DNA from: an uncultured Pirellulaceae bacterium
Lineage (GTDB): Bacteria; Planctomycetota; Planctomycetia; Pirellulales; Pirellulaceae
Length of the DNA: 54,817 nucleotides
Direction of reading: 5' to 3'
NCBI GenBank assembly: GCA_937921995.1
Contig: CAKZVF010000099.1
Span: 1 to 54,817, forward strand
Below the pieces are notes generated by a model. It ran no database searches. It worked only from the letters and a program-made list of their open reading frames with translations, and was not told the origin of the DNA. Both the position numbers and the translations under genes were made by a program. This document shows, piece by piece, positions 43,640 to 53,887 of this stretch (within the stretch, counting starts at the first letter, position 1; every line of letters starts with the position of its first letter).

Positions 43640-44209
43640 TTACTGACCAAACGTTGATCGGAAGCCAGAATTGGGCTCTTGCGGACGAGCCTGCGGAGTT
43701 GGCTGAGCAGGATTGGCGAAAGAAGCAGGTTGAGAAGGCTGCGAAGGCTGAGGCAAACGATTCGTTTGTGGCACTGCCGAAGCCGCCGCCGTTTGACGCG
43801 CCTGAGCATCTCTTTGTGCCGCCTCTTCTTCGATCAGCGACTGCAACAGCTTGGAGATGCACAGCTTATTCATACTGGTGTTGTGATCCGCCGCTTCGGC
43901 CTTAAGGGACTCATGCAGACTTTCGGGAAGCCGAACGGTGATTACACGAGTGGCTTCATTTTTCCCACTAGCTGCTTTGCGAGTTCTCAGCGTAGCGACC
44001 AATTGTTGGATCTCAGCGAACTCCTGAGACTGCTCGAACTTCACGTAGTCTTCCTGGTTAGGGAACACACTTCTGGCAGCTCCGTTGACACCCAACGTCT
44101 CGCGGAAGAACGTCACCCAATCGGGTTTACGAGCATGCAGGTCCTTGGCAACACCAAGCACTTTTTGACACCGGGATTCGAATCCTTCTACAACCACTGA
44201 ATCGTTCAC
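43640..44209 (-). CDS. Ribbon-helix-helix (HicB-antitoxin-like) protein
   Basis: A 189-aa protein. GTG 44209 is preceded by AGGAG at 44216-44220 at ideal spacing, so it is preferred over the frame start at 44395. The N-terminal ~80 residues hold a conserved-looking region (KPDWVTFFRETLGVNGAARS, FEQSQEFAEIQQLVATLR). Residues ~100-145 are an Arc/HicB-type RHH fold: TRVITVRLPESLHESLKAEA then NTSMNKLCISKLLQSL. The C-terminus is a Gln/Pro/Ala-rich tail. RHH proteins bind DNA as dimers and are often antitoxins, but no HicA-like toxin is adjacent. It may be a stand-alone regulator. Confidence 0.75.
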   Translation of the reverse strand: MNDSVVVEGFESRCQKVLGVAKDLHARKPDWVTFFRETLGVNGAARSVFPNQEDYVKFEQSQEFAEIQQLVATLRTRKAASGKNEATRVITVRLPESLHESLKAEAADHNTSMNKLCISKLLQSLIEEEAAQRDAQARQTAAASAVPQTNRLPQPSQPSQPASFANPAQPTPQARPQEPNSGFRSTFGQ

Positions 44210-44707
44210 GTGAGACTCCTTTCGCACTTGCGAATATATGAGGGGGAATTGGCGATCCGGCCCCAGGCAAATTGAGATCACGCTATCCAAGTGTATCTGG
44301 TAGACTGAAATCACCGCCAAACAGGCCTTCGTTTCTTTGCCACCATCATTACCGGACGTCAAATGAACGAATGTAATATCAGCTACTGCTTGCACTTACA
44401 GCCAAAACACAGCACCTGCAAATGCAGCGGGCAGCACCGCCCAATTCTTAAGCAAGAGCCAACTGCACAAAATCTACGCAGCCGGATATTTCACATAAAC
44501 CAAGTGTCCGCCTCCTGTTTTATCTCTCCTTTTGTTGATATTGGCTCAAGTTCGGATTGTGCGCAAGACGGGGGTTCTGGGAAGTCCCTTTTTGGCCCAA
44601 AGCAGGTTGCCAGTAGTTTGAAGCTGGCGAATTCGAGCATTCAAAGGGTTGCTGGCATTTGTTGCTGGCGATCTGGTGCTGGCGTTGCGTTTGCTAGCAA
44701 TGGTTCG
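44210..44707. other. Intergenic region upstream of the RHH gene
   Basis: About 500 bp with no supported gene. The 3' part (44640-44725) contains several near-repeats of tgctgg and three GCTAGC palindromes, which overlap the 3' end of the TIM-barrel gene. The RHH promoter must lie here. Confidence 0.35.
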
Positions 44708-45688
44708 CTAGCGTGATTTTGCTAGCATCGTTCGGCAGCGCTCAAGCAACTTCTTCGTCGCCATGATTCCTTCGGATTCGCTGAGCCCGCCGCCCTCATA
44801 TTCGATGCCAACATACCCGCTGTATCCGGCATCTAGCATGATCGTCAGCATCTTTTCGAAGTCAGTATTCACTTCGTTTCCACCGGCGTCAAAGTCATGC
44901 GACTTGGCCGAGACAGCTTTTGCGAATGGCATTAATGACGCCATTCCCAGATACCGGTCATAGACTACCGGTTCGGTGCCGTTTCCGCCCCTCTTGATGG
45001 TGAAGTTTCCAAAATCGGGCAGCGTCCCACAATTATCCATGTTCACTTTGCGGATCACCTGAGCCAGCCATTGGCCGTTGGAGGAAAGGCCTCCGTGGTT
45101 CTCAACGATCACGTTAATATCCGACTTCGCAGCGAATTCGGACAATTTGGCCAGCCCCTCAGCGGCTCGGTCAACCTGCTCTTCATAGCTCCCACCCGAC
45201 GCCGCGTTGACGCGGATGGAGTGACAGCCCAGAAACTTGGCGGCGTCCACCCATTTGTAGTGATTTTCAACGGCTTTGGCGCGTTTTGCTTCATCCGCGT
45301 TGCCCAACTGCCCCTCGCCATCGATCATGATCAGCAACGATTTAACGCCTAAATCGGCTGCGCGCTGCTTCATCTGCCCCAAATAGCCTTGATCTCCAGC
45401 TTTATCTTTGAAGAACTGGTTCACGTACTCAAGGGCATGGATCCCAAACTCCTCTTTGGCGACTTTGGCAAAGTCCAGATTATCCATTTTGCCCGATTTC
45501 AGTTTCCGGTGCAGCGACCATTGGGCCAGCGAGATATCAAACAGTGGCCCTTCCCCTGCGGAATCCGCGTCATCAGGCGTGGGCTGGACGGGAGCCGCGG
45601 TCGCCGTTTTACCTTGGCAAATTGCGGTTGCCGCCAAAGCGGCTGTCGAGGTGGCAAGGAATCGACGGCGATTGAAACTCGATTGCAT
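44708..45688 (-). CDS. Tat-exported sugar isomerase/epimerase TIM-barrel protein
   Basis: A 326-aa protein with twin-arginine signal [20 protein letters not shown]. The mature part is an AP-endonuclease-2-type TIM barrel: [81 protein letters not shown] (Glu and His as likely ligands), TLPDFGNF and [14 protein letters not shown]. It differs from the one at 8275 (which resembles hydroxypyruvate isomerase) and is closer to other planctomycetal exported sugar isomerases. Substrate unknown. It stands alone and diverges from aroA. Confidence 0.85.
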   Translation of the reverse strand: MQSSFNRRRFLATSTAALAATAICQGKTATAAPVQPTPDDADSAGEGPLFDISLAQWSLHRKLKSGKMDNLDFAKVAKEEFGIHALEYVNQFFKDKAGDQGYLGQMKQRAADLGVKSLLIMIDGEGQLGNADEAKRAKAVENHYKWVDAAKFLGCHSIRVNAASGGSYEEQVDRAAEGLAKLSEFAAKSDINVIVENHGGLSSNGQWLAQVIRKVNMDNCGTLPDFGNFTIKRGGNGTEPVVYDRYLGMASLMPFAKAVSAKSHDFDAGGNEVNTDFEKMLTIMLDAGYSGYVGIEYEGGGLSESEGIMATKKLLERCRTMLAKSR

Positions 45689-45770
45689 AGATAAACTCCT
45701 AATCTAAGTGGAATGTGGCAAGGTTAAGCAATAAAAAGTATAACGCTGCCGGGCGACCAGTGTTTTGTTT

Positions 45771-45779
45771 TGGTATAGA
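45771..45779 (+). promoter_or_regulatory. Possible extended -10 of aroA
   Basis: TG at 45771-45772, one base, then TATAGA at 45774-45779 resembles an extended -10, 61 nt before the aroA start. No clear -35 is seen. Tentative. Confidence 0.25.
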
Positions 45780-45840
45780 ATTGGGCCGCGTTTGGAAAAA
45801 TTCACTCGGCAAACCACCCTTCTAACGACCCCCAGAACCT

Positions 45841-47175
45841 GTGACTCAAGACGAAAACTCCCAAGCCCCCTCCGCCAAACAGTCCGACGCCGTCTCGATT
45901 GAGCCCGTTTTGGGTCCGGTAAATGGAGCGATCCGTCCGCCAGGATCCAAAAGCATCACCAACCGCGCCTTAATCTGTGCAGCACTGGCCGAAGGCACCT
46001 CCGTTTTGACCGGGGCGCTCGAAAGTGACGACACGCGCGTGATGATCGACAGCCTGCAAAAGCTGGGCGTCGACGTGATAGTAGATTCTGGAAACGCGAC
46101 GCTAACGGTCACAGGCAGCGCTGGCGATTTCAAATCCCCCGTCGAAGATCTCTTTATCGGCAACAGCGGCACGACAGTCCGATTTTTAACCGCCGCGCTG
46201 GCGTTCGCCGGTGGGCAATTTCGCTTGGACGGCGTTGAGCGCATGCGGCAGCGCCCGATCGGCCCTTTGGTCGAAGCCCTCAACGGCATCGGCGCGAACG
46301 TCACCGCCCAGTCCCCCGGCGGCTGCCCGCCAGTGGTGATTCAATCCGCGGCGATCGACAGCGGATCGGTCTCCGTCAGCGGCAACATCAGCAGCCAATA
46401 CCTCAGCGGACTGTTGATGGCGGCCCCGCTGGCCACCGGCGACATCGAATTCAAGATCACCGGCGATCTGATCTCACAGCCTTACGTGCACATGACCATC
46501 GCCGTGATGAAGTCGTTCGGCGTATCGGTCGAGTTCGACGAAGGCCTGACACATTTCAAAATTCCCGGCGACCAGCGCTACAGCGCTTGCGATTACGACA
46601 TCGAACCAGACGCATCGGCGGCCAGTTACTTCTTCGCGGCGGCGGCAATCTGCGGCGGCAAGGCCAAGGTGAAAGGCCTCAACCGAAACGCGCTCCAAGG
46701 CGATGTTGGTTTCGTTGACTGCCTTGAACAGATGGGATGCACCGTCGCTTGGGCATCCGATTCGATCAGCGTCACCGGCCCGGCCGTCCGCGGAATCGAC
46801 GTCGACATGTCTGACGTCAGTGACACAGTGCAGACGCTGACCAGCGTGGCGCTGTTTGTTGAAGGCCCGACTCACGTTCGCAACGTGGCTCACAATCGCG
46901 TCAAAGAAACCGATCGCATCGGGAATTTGGCAATCGAGCTTCGTAAATTCGGCGTTCGTATTGACGAGCGCGAAGACGGGCTGAGCGTTTTCCCATTGAC
47001 GCCACCGGAAAAGCTCAGCGGCGCCGTCATCGAAACCTACGACGACCACCGGATGGCGATGAGCCTCGCCTTGGTCGGACTCAAGCAGCCGGGCGTCGTC
47101 ATCACCAATCCAAACTGCGTCGCAAAAACCTATCCGGACTATTTCCCGGCGTTAAGGCGATTCGTGGGTGAGTAA
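45841..47175 (+). CDS. aroA: 3-Phosphoshikimate 1-carboxyvinyltransferase (EPSP synthase)
   Basis: A 444-aa enzyme of the shikimate pathway that joins phosphoenolpyruvate to shikimate-3-phosphate. Signatures: PPGSKSITNRALICAALAEG (substrate Lys and Ser), FIGNSGTTVRFLTAALAF, RMRQRPIGPLVEAL, SGNISSQYLSGLLMAAP, DYDIEPDASAASYFFAAAA with the catalytic Asp, VKETDRIGNLAIELRKFGV and TYDDHRMAMSLALVGL. All catalytic positions I can check are present. The start is a GTG at 45841. The PEP-binding loop reads GNSGTTVRFL rather than the plant-type GNAGTAMRPL. It is the only shikimate gene in the window. Confidence 0.95.
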   Translation: MTQDENSQAPSAKQSDAVSIEPVLGPVNGAIRPPGSKSITNRALICAALAEGTSVLTGALESDDTRVMIDSLQKLGVDVIVDSGNATLTVTGSAGDFKSPVEDLFIGNSGTTVRFLTAALAFAGGQFRLDGVERMRQRPIGPLVEALNGIGANVTAQSPGGCPPVVIQSAAIDSGSVSVSGNISSQYLSGLLMAAPLATGDIEFKITGDLISQPYVHMTIAVMKSFGVSVEFDEGLTHFKIPGDQRYSACDYDIEPDASAASYFFAAAAICGGKAKVKGLNRNALQGDVGFVDCLEQMGCTVAWASDSISVTGPAVRGIDVDMSDVSDTVQTLTSVALFVEGPTHVRNVAHNRVKETDRIGNLAIELRKFGVRIDEREDGLSVFPLTPPEKLSGAVIETYDDHRMAMSLALVGLKQPGVVITNPNCVAKTYPDYFPALRRFVGE

Positions 47176-47363
47176 CGCCGAAGTCAACCACGAAATCCCA
47201 TCGCCCCCTATGAGCTAGTGCAGACCATATTGGCGTTGTTTTACTTTTTGTTTCTGCAGCCGATGATCAAGTTCGGTCGATTGTCCTTCAATACCAGATA
47301 GGGCGGATATCGTGCGAGGCTCAATTCACGTGAACGCACCCCAAGTTTAAAAGCAGTACACAT

Positions 47364-48200
47364 TTGAAAGTCCCCCAACGTATTCAACCACTGGTCGATG
47401 ATGGTCTGGTTGATGAAGTCCTGCGTTCCTTAATGAGCGGCAAAGAGGCGCAAGTCTTCCTTGTGCGATGCGGGCAGGAAATTCGCTGCGCCAAGGTTTA
47501 CAAAGACGCGGCCAACCGCAACTTCAAAAAATCGGTGCAGTACCAGGAAGGCCGAAGTGTCCGCAACAGCCGCCAACGGCGTGCGATGGGGAAGCGGACC
47601 AAGTTCGGTCGCGATCAACAGGAGCAGGTTTGGCAAACGGCAGAATTGGACGCGCTAAATCTACTGGCTAAGGCTGGCGTGCGTGCTCCCAAGGCCTACA
47701 GTTGCGTTGACGGTGTGTTGCTGATGGAGATGATTACTGACGCAGACGGCGACGTGGCTCCCCGGCTCAACGACATCAGCATGTCAGCCGAACAGGCGGT
47801 CAAAGATCACTCCACGATCATGCACTTCGTCTTGCGAATGATGTGTGTTGGTCTGGTCCATGGCGACCTATCAGAATTCAATGTCCTGCAGGATGAAAAT
47901 GGTCCCGTCATCATTGACTTGCCGCAAGCGGTCAATGCGGCGGGGAACAATAACGCGAAAAGTATGCTGCAGCGCGACGTTGCCAACATCACGCAGCACT
48001 ATGCACAGTTTGCTCCAGTGCTGTTGGACACCCACTACGCCGAAGAGATTTGGGAGCTGCACGAAAAGGGTGAACTCAAACCCGACTTGCAACTGACGGG
48101 CAAGTTCATTTTTCCGACCGAAGCAGCCGATGTCGACTTGGTATTGCACTTGATCGAAGTCGCACGCCTGGAAGAACTGGAACGACTGCGCGACGAGTAA
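47364..48200 (+). CDS. RIO1-family serine protein kinase
   Basis: A 278-aa kinase. ATP-site N-lobe: SLMSGKEAQVFLVRCGQE then CAKVYKDAANRNFKKSVQY with the ATP lysine. Catalytic loop: GLVHGDLSEFNVL (Asp and Asn). Metal loop: PVIIDLPQAVNA. No APE or substrate loops, which is characteristic of RIO kinases. It begins with a TTG at 47364, about 190 bp after aroA, and may be co-transcribed with it. RIO kinases act in ribosome maturation in archaea and eukaryotes; bacterial roles are unsettled. It converges with the beta-propeller gene over a 23-bp gap. Confidence 0.88.
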   Translation: MKVPQRIQPLVDDGLVDEVLRSLMSGKEAQVFLVRCGQEIRCAKVYKDAANRNFKKSVQYQEGRSVRNSRQRRAMGKRTKFGRDQQEQVWQTAELDALNLLAKAGVRAPKAYSCVDGVLLMEMITDADGDVAPRLNDISMSAEQAVKDHSTIMHFVLRMMCVGLVHGDLSEFNVLQDENGPVIIDLPQAVNAAGNNNAKSMLQRDVANITQHYAQFAPVLLDTHYAEEIWELHEKGELKPDLQLTGKFIFPTEAADVDLVLHLIEVARLEELERLRDE

Positions 48201-48223
48201 TCTTTCGTGACCGATCAAGCGCA

Positions 48224-49552
48224 CTATTTGCGAATGCAATACAGCTTTTTGTTGCCTCGTATCAGCAGAGAATCACCGGCAATCGCGGGCGTGGACCAGA
48301 AAAGATCATCTTCCATCTGGTTCGTCGCTGAGACTTTCATTTCCGTAGAGACTTCAATAGCGATTGCCTTCCCTGTTTCGTCCATCGCGAAAACACGATC
48401 GCCGGCGGCCCATAATGAAGCTGCCATCGAACCCAGCGGAAGCCGAGTTTTGAAAACGACGTTGCCATCTTTGGCTGAATAACATGTCAGCTTGGACTTA
48501 CCGGCAACATAGACATAGCCACCGACCGAAACGGGAGACGACATTCCGGGTCCGGATTGCATTTTCGACCACGCTACGTTTTCCATCTTTTGATCGGGCG
48601 TGAACTTTTGCGTTCCGGTGATGCCGGCAGAAACAGCCACTAGCGGCCCGCTGCTGCGTGGTCCGCTATTTCCAAAATAGATGCGTTTGCTGTCAACTGC
48701 CGGAGAAGCGCTGAACGACATGCCAATGTCCGAGATTGACCAAACCTCTTCACCCGTGGCAGGATCATAGGAGGTCACCGTTCCCGATCCACAGGTTACT
48801 AATTCATTTCTCAATTCGTTTTTCCAAAATAGCGGCGTTGACCACGAGGTCCGACCCGCCCGCATTTTCTTCCAAACCTGTTCACCATCGTCAGCACGAT
48901 ACGCCGCGACGAACGAACTCTCATCGTTGTCACATTGAACGTAGACTCTGTTATCCCCAAAGGTGATGGAGCTGCCAGGGCCAAAGCCGTTACCTGTCGG
49001 GTAAGCCCCCAGATCCTTTTCCCACAGCACGTTGCCCTCTAAGTCCATGCCGGCCAATTTCCCAATCGCGGCGAAGTAAACAAACAGATGCTTACCGTCG
49101 CTTGCTGGAGATTCCGTGGCGAATGAATTCGACGCGTGGATCGGGTGCTTGGGCGTTTGATCAGCAATTGTCTTTTCCCATATCTGCGATCCATCGGCTA
49201 AATCGAAACAGGTCACCTTAAACTTGAGATTCGATTGGGACCGCTTTGGACTCATGTCCGAAACGCCCTTTCGAAAACTAACAGGCTCTGCAAAACCAAC
49301 CGCAGCCGTCAGAAAAACGCGATCCCCAATAACCACCGGCGACGACAGCCCACCGCCGGTGAGCTCTGCGGCCCAAGCAACGTTCGCGCTCGAACTCCAT
49401 GATTCGGGGAAGTTAAGCGTTTCGACCACGCCTGTTCCGTCGGTGCCCCGAAACTGAGGCGAATCATTCATTGACGATTGCGCCAGGAGAGCCGCACCGA
49501 AGCAGGTGGACACGGACACAAAAACAGTCACAACGGCGAGAATCCGATACAT
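48224..49552 (-). CDS. Secreted PQQ-type beta-propeller protein
   Basis: A 442-aa exported protein (signal peptide ~1-25). PQQ_2-type blades recur: WAAELTGGGLSSPVVIGDRV, DLADGSQIWEKTIADQ, YRADDGEQVWKKMRAGRTSW, SYDPATGEEVWSISD, CYSAKDGNVVFKTRL. The opening MNDSPQFRGTDGTGVVETLN and the PVVIGDRV strand are typical of planctomycetal PQQ/BamB-like propellers. No PQQ-dehydrogenase catalytic residues are visible, so a binding or scaffold role is likelier than oxidation. It diverges from pckA over about 230 bp. Confidence 0.88.
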   Translation of the reverse strand: MYRILAVVTVFVSVSTCFGAALLAQSSMNDSPQFRGTDGTGVVETLNFPESWSSSANVAWAAELTGGGLSSPVVIGDRVFLTAAVGFAEPVSFRKGVSDMSPKRSQSNLKFKVTCFDLADGSQIWEKTIADQTPKHPIHASNSFATESPASDGKHLFVYFAAIGKLAGMDLEGNVLWEKDLGAYPTGNGFGPGSSITFGDNRVYVQCDNDESSFVAAYRADDGEQVWKKMRAGRTSWSTPLFWKNELRNELVTCGSGTVTSYDPATGEEVWSISDIGMSFSASPAVDSKRIYFGNSGPRSSGPLVAVSAGITGTQKFTPDQKMENVAWSKMQSGPGMSSPVSVGGYVYVAGKSKLTCYSAKDGNVVFKTRLPLGSMAASLWAAGDRVFAMDETGKAIAIEVSTEMKVSATNQMEDDLFWSTPAIAGDSLLIRGNKKLYCIRK

Positions 49553-49781
49553 ACGATGGCCTTTATCAAAAGAATTGCTGCGCTTGAGTTACACGCCGGC
49601 AGGCAGGGTTTCCTGTCTGCATCTGCATGCGTCGCAAGTCAAATGAATTCTCAGCAACTACGGGAGACACTGAAGACCAATTTTGCTACGCTGCTTAACG
49701 TTGCGCCGCAAACAAGCGGCATGATGAAGACTCAATTTTACACACCAAAAGTTTAACATCTTTCCCATCGCAGGCGGAGCC

Positions 49782-51362
49782 ATGTCACGGATTCAAAAAA
49801 TCAGCAAAAACGAATTTCCTGAGGGCGTCCACCACAACGCCGCACCGGCTCAACTGTACGAAGACGCGATCATTTTCGACAATGGACGCATCACCAAATC
49901 TGGCGGCATCGCATCGCTTTCAGGCACCAAAACTGGACGCAGCCCAGGCGACAAACGCATCGTCCAGCAAGACAGCATCAACGACGATGTGTGGTGGGGC
50001 GAGGTCAATATCCCGCTATCGGAAGACTCTTTTGGCAAACTTCGCCAACGCGCGATCGACTACTTGGACACCAGCGAACACCTCTACGTGCTGGACGCGT
50101 TTGCCGGTTGGGATCCAAATAACCGATTAAAAATCCGCATCATCTGTTCCCGCGCCTATCACGCGCTGTTCATGCATAACATGCTCATCCGCCCAACCGC
50201 CGAGGAACTGAAGAACTTTGGCGAGCCCGATTATGTGATCTACAACGCGGGGTGCCAATCCGCGGACACTGCGGTTGAAGGTGTCGAAACAGAGACTTCG
50301 GTAACGCTAAATTTCGATCAGCGCGAGATGGTTATCTTGGGAACGGAGTATGCCGGCGAGATGAAGAAAGGCGTCTTCACGATCATGAATTACCTCATGC
50401 CCAAGCGCGATATTCTTTCGATGCATTGCTCGTGTAACGTTGGCCCCCTACGCGACGTATCGCTGTTCTTCGGGCTCTCAGGCACCGGAAAAACGACGCT
50501 TTCGGCCGACCTCAACCGAGCCCTTATCGGCGACGACGAACATTGCTGGACCGAGGACCACGTTTTTAATATCGAAGGCGGTTGCTACGCCAAGTGTATT
50601 AATTTGTCGGCTGAGAACGAACCAGAAATTTACAACGCCATTCGGTTTGGCGCGGTGCTGGAGAATACGGTTCAAGATCCGGTCACGCATGAGGTCGATT
50701 TCACCGACACTTCGATTACCCAAAACACAAGATGCTCGTACCCGATCGAGTTCATCGAAAATGCGCAGGTGCCGTGCATCACTGATTCGCCCAAGAACAT
50801 TATCTTTTTGACTTGTGACGCGTTCGGCGTTCTGCCACCGGTCAGTAAGCTTACCGCGGAACAGGCGATGTATCACTTCATCAGCGGTTACACCGCGAAA
50901 GTCGCGGGCACCGAAGTCGGTGTGTCCGAGCCCGAAGCCACCTTCTCCGCTTGTTTTGGCGCTGCATTTTTGGTCTGGCATCCTACGAAATATGCAGAGC
51001 TTCTCGCCGACAAGATGACCATTCACAATTCGACGGCGTGGTTGGTGAACACGGGGTGGAGCGGCGGTGCGTACGGTATTGGATCACGCATCAGTTTGAA
51101 ATACACCCGTTCAATTATCGACGCGATTCACAACGGCACGCTGTTGCAGGCGGACTACGTGAAGGACGATCACTTTGGCCTGTCGATTCCCAAAGCCTGC
51201 GTCGGCGTGCCGGGGAAGATCTTGCGGCCTAAGGGAACTTGGGCGGACGCCGATCAATACGATCAAGTCGCGCGGAAACTGGCCATGTCGTTTAAACAGA
51301 ATTTCTCGAATTACGCCGACAAGGCCAGCGACGCCGTGATCGCGGCGGGGCCTAAGGTCTGA
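49782..51362 (+). CDS. pckA: Phosphoenolpyruvate carboxykinase (ATP)
   Basis: A 526-aa cytosolic enzyme of gluconeogenesis: oxaloacetate plus ATP to phosphoenolpyruvate, ADP and CO2. The kinase P-loop is [20 protein letters not shown], and the metal site DDEHCW lies just after. Other signatures are [16 protein letters not shown] near the N-terminus, [38 protein letters not shown] and [20 protein letters not shown]. Length equals the bacterial family norm. A GGAG-type Shine-Dalgarno (cggag, 49775-49779) precedes ATG 49782. The end converges with speA, with the palindromic element at 51435-51507 between them. Confidence 0.97.
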   Translation: MSRIQKISKNEFPEGVHHNAAPAQLYEDAIIFDNGRITKSGGIASLSGTKTGRSPGDKRIVQQDSINDDVWWGEVNIPLSEDSFGKLRQRAIDYLDTSEHLYVLDAFAGWDPNNRLKIRIICSRAYHALFMHNMLIRPTAEELKNFGEPDYVIYNAGCQSADTAVEGVETETSVTLNFDQREMVILGTEYAGEMKKGVFTIMNYLMPKRDILSMHCSCNVGPLRDVSLFFGLSGTGKTTLSADLNRALIGDDEHCWTEDHVFNIEGGCYAKCINLSAENEPEIYNAIRFGAVLENTVQDPVTHEVDFTDTSITQNTRCSYPIEFIENAQVPCITDSPKNIIFLTCDAFGVLPPVSKLTAEQAMYHFISGYTAKVAGTEVGVSEPEATFSACFGAAFLVWHPTKYAELLADKMTIHNSTAWLVNTGWSGGAYGIGSRISLKYTRSIIDAIHNGTLLQADYVKDDHFGLSIPKACVGVPGKILRPKGTWADADQYDQVARKLAMSFKQNFSNYADKASDAVIAAGPKV

Positions 51363-51434
51363 TGGTCTGCTGAGAAGCAGTTTAGATTTAGGAAGTTCAG
51401 ATTAGATTTTCTCAAACAACGCTACCCTTGGTCA

Positions 51435-51507
51435 GTTTAACGACTAGCCGGAAGGCGTCTGCGTTTTGCCCGGCCAAACTCGGTCGCCTGCCGGCTCGTC
51501 GTTAAAC
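51435..51507. repeat. Palindromic element between pckA and speA
   Basis: The 23-bp left arm (51435-51457, gtttaacgactagccggaag and three more bases) is complementary to the right arm (51485-51507) at 21 of 23 positions, with a 27-bp loop. It lies between the convergent stops at 51362 (+) and 51629 (-). A further short stem (agcggc / gccgct, 51551-51571) lies about 45 bp beyond. It is either a bidirectional terminator or a MITE-like element. Confidence 0.78.
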
Positions 51508-51628
51508 GAGTGCTGCGAAGAAACATCGGGGAATCGAAAGGCCACGAACCAGCGGCTAGCGCTTTGCCGCTCACAAACGGATTCCTTCGAACCCGAGGCA
51601 AGAATCACAGTGCGTCTTACGCCCGGCG

Positions 51629-53608
51629 CTACTCTTCAAAGTACGTGTAACCCTGCAAACTATCACGGAACAGCTGCACCATTTCCTGCCGCGCCTTGAC
51701 GGTGATCTGCTGAGCCCGCACTGCGGCTTCTGCCTTGGCGCGAAACCGCGACAGCATCTGCTGCGGATCGTATTCGACGTAACTGAGCACCTGAGCGATC
51801 GTATCGCCGCTGACCTCCTCCACAAATTCGACCTCGCCATCTTCAGAGATGCGAATGCTGGCCACGTTATTGTCGCCGAACAAATTATGCAAATCGCCCA
51901 GCGTTTCCTGATACGCCCCGACCAGAAAAACGCCCACATAGTAGGGCTGGTTGGGGTCGAGTTCATGCAGCTGCAACGTGCGCTGCGTTTCGCCATCGCC
52001 GCCGACAAAGCGATCCAGTTTCCCGTCACAATCGCACGTCAAATCCGCGATAATGGCTTTGCGGGTCGGTTCCTCATCGAGCCGATGCAGCGGCATCACG
52101 GGGAAGACTTGATCAATCGCCCAAGTATCAGGCAGCGACTGAAACACGCTGAAATTCCCGTAATAAATATCCGAAAGCGACTCGTTTAATTCCGCTAGGT
52201 CACTGGGCATGCGCTTCAAATCAGCGCTACGCTGGCTGATTTCTTTGGCGATCTTGAGATACAAATTTTCGCCGAACGCTCGTTCGCGCAACGTCACCTT
52301 CCCCGCGCTAAACAGCTTTCGCAACTGGTCACGATAATACAGCGCGTCGTTGTAACTTTCCTGCAGCCGCTGCGTGCCGACGATGGCATAGGTCTCCAGC
52401 ATCGATCGGATCGGATCACACAGCCCATCAGGAATCTGCTCCGGCAGATCATCGGGTTCGAAATTGGAAACTGCCAACACGTTGAAGATCAACACCGACA
52501 TCGGCGCGACCGTCCAGCGTCCCGATTCGGTCACGATCACCGGATGATCAATGCCGTAGGCGTCCAGCGACTTCATCACCGTTTCCACAATGTCGACGGC
52601 GTACTCTTGCAGGTTGTAGTTGCGACTGTGAGGTTCTGTGCTGGCGGTACCGTCATAGTCCACCGCCAATCCGCCGCCCAAATCAAAATACTCCAGCGGC
52701 ACGCCGTCCTGCACCAATCCGATGTAATACTGACAGGCTTCTTTCAGTCCGTCGCGCACATTGCGGATGTTGGTCAACTGCGACCCCAAATGAAAGTGCA
52801 ACAAACGGAAACAGTCCAACATGTCGTGTTCGCGCAACCGATCGACGACGCTGATCAGTTCGACCGTCGTCAAACCGAATAGACTGCGGTCGCCACTATC
52901 GCCGGCCCAATGGCCTTCGACTTTCGTGGCCAGCTTCACCCGCGCACCGATCAACGGCTGGACATCGAAATGCTGAGCCCGGCGGATGATCAGGTCGAGC
53001 TCTTCCAACGTTTCCAAAACAAAGAAACATTGATAGCCTAGCTGGCAAGCGGTGAACCCAAGGTCAATGAATTCTTCGTCTTTGTAACCGTTGCAAATAA
53101 TCAGGCTGTCCTTGGTAGCGACCGAAGAGATCGCCACCAGCAATTCGGCTTTGCTGCCGGCCTCAAGACCATGGTTGAAGGGCTGGCCTGATCGCATGAT
53201 CGAATCGACAACATTGTGTTGCTGATTGACTTTGATTGGAAACACTGCGCGATAGTCGCCTTGATAGTTGGCATCTGCGATCGCTTTGGCAAATACGTTG
53301 TTGAGCCTCACGACGCGATCATCGATTACGTTTTCGATTCTCAGCATCACAGGCGTCTTGAGCCCGCGCTGATTCAGCCCGTCGATGATGGTCGACATCG
53401 CAACAGACTTTTTGCCGTTTGAAGTCACCGCCGTAACGGTTAAGTCTCCGTCCGCGTCGATGTCAAAGTAGTTTCCGCCCCAGCCGCTGAGCCCATACAG
53501 TTCATGCGACTGTTGGACCGTCCAATCGTTCTCAGTTTTTGACTTTACTTCGGCATTTACAAATTTTTGTGGAACAGTGGTCAAGTTGGGAGTCCCCGTA
53601 ATTTTCAT
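51629..53608 (-). CDS. speA: Biosynthetic arginine decarboxylase
   Basis: A 659-aa PLP enzyme converting arginine to agmatine for polyamine synthesis. The start region leads into YGLSGWGGNYFDIDADG, and the PLP-binding lysine lies in YRAVFPIKVNQQHNVV (Lys126 from ATG 53608). CNGYKDEEFIDLGF, GARVKLATKVEGHWAGDSGD, HLGSQLTNIRNVRDGLKEAC, FDLGGGLAVDYDG, and the C-terminal DLTCDCDGKLDRFV and PYYVGVFLVGAYQETLGDLH are family hallmarks. Length equals the E. coli enzyme. A TTG at 53626 could add six residues. It diverges from lpxD over 279 bp. Confidence 0.96.
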   Translation of the reverse strand: MKITGTPNLTTVPQKFVNAEVKSKTENDWTVQQSHELYGLSGWGGNYFDIDADGDLTVTAVTSNGKKSVAMSTIIDGLNQRGLKTPVMLRIENVIDDRVVRLNNVFAKAIADANYQGDYRAVFPIKVNQQHNVVDSIMRSGQPFNHGLEAGSKAELLVAISSVATKDSLIICNGYKDEEFIDLGFTACQLGYQCFFVLETLEELDLIIRRAQHFDVQPLIGARVKLATKVEGHWAGDSGDRSLFGLTTVELISVVDRLREHDMLDCFRLLHFHLGSQLTNIRNVRDGLKEACQYYIGLVQDGVPLEYFDLGGGLAVDYDGTASTEPHSRNYNLQEYAVDIVETVMKSLDAYGIDHPVIVTESGRWTVAPMSVLIFNVLAVSNFEPDDLPEQIPDGLCDPIRSMLETYAIVGTQRLQESYNDALYYRDQLRKLFSAGKVTLRERAFGENLYLKIAKEISQRSADLKRMPSDLAELNESLSDIYYGNFSVFQSLPDTWAIDQVFPVMPLHRLDEEPTRKAIIADLTCDCDGKLDRFVGGDGETQRTLQLHELDPNQPYYVGVFLVGAYQETLGDLHNLFGDNNVASIRISEDGEVEFVEEVSGDTIAQVLSYVEYDPQQMLSRFRAKAEAAVRAQQITVKARQEMVQLFRDSLQGYTYFEE

Positions 53609-53887
53609 ACAATCTTTGACGGCCAAACTAAGTTTGGTGAGATGAGGTATCCGCAGTTTAAACTTTTTGCGTGGGATAAATATAACCCAATTTGTCGCTT
53701 TCGATCAGCGCTAAAAAAATGCGCCACCTTTTCTTGATCAAGTTTGCAGCAGCGCAGTCGACGTGGTCAAACTAATAAAAATGGGGGCCTAAACCTAAAA
53801 AAACTGATCTGGCGGCCGTTGTGAATTTTCTGCTAAAAGCCACTGCGAAAATTTTTCGAATGAATCTCTCACCAGCACGGCTTGAAC

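Noticed and set aside
43640..44209. Complete HicAB toxin-antitoxin module
   Set aside because: No HicA-sized gene is found on either side; the neighbours are a palindrome and an isomerase gene.
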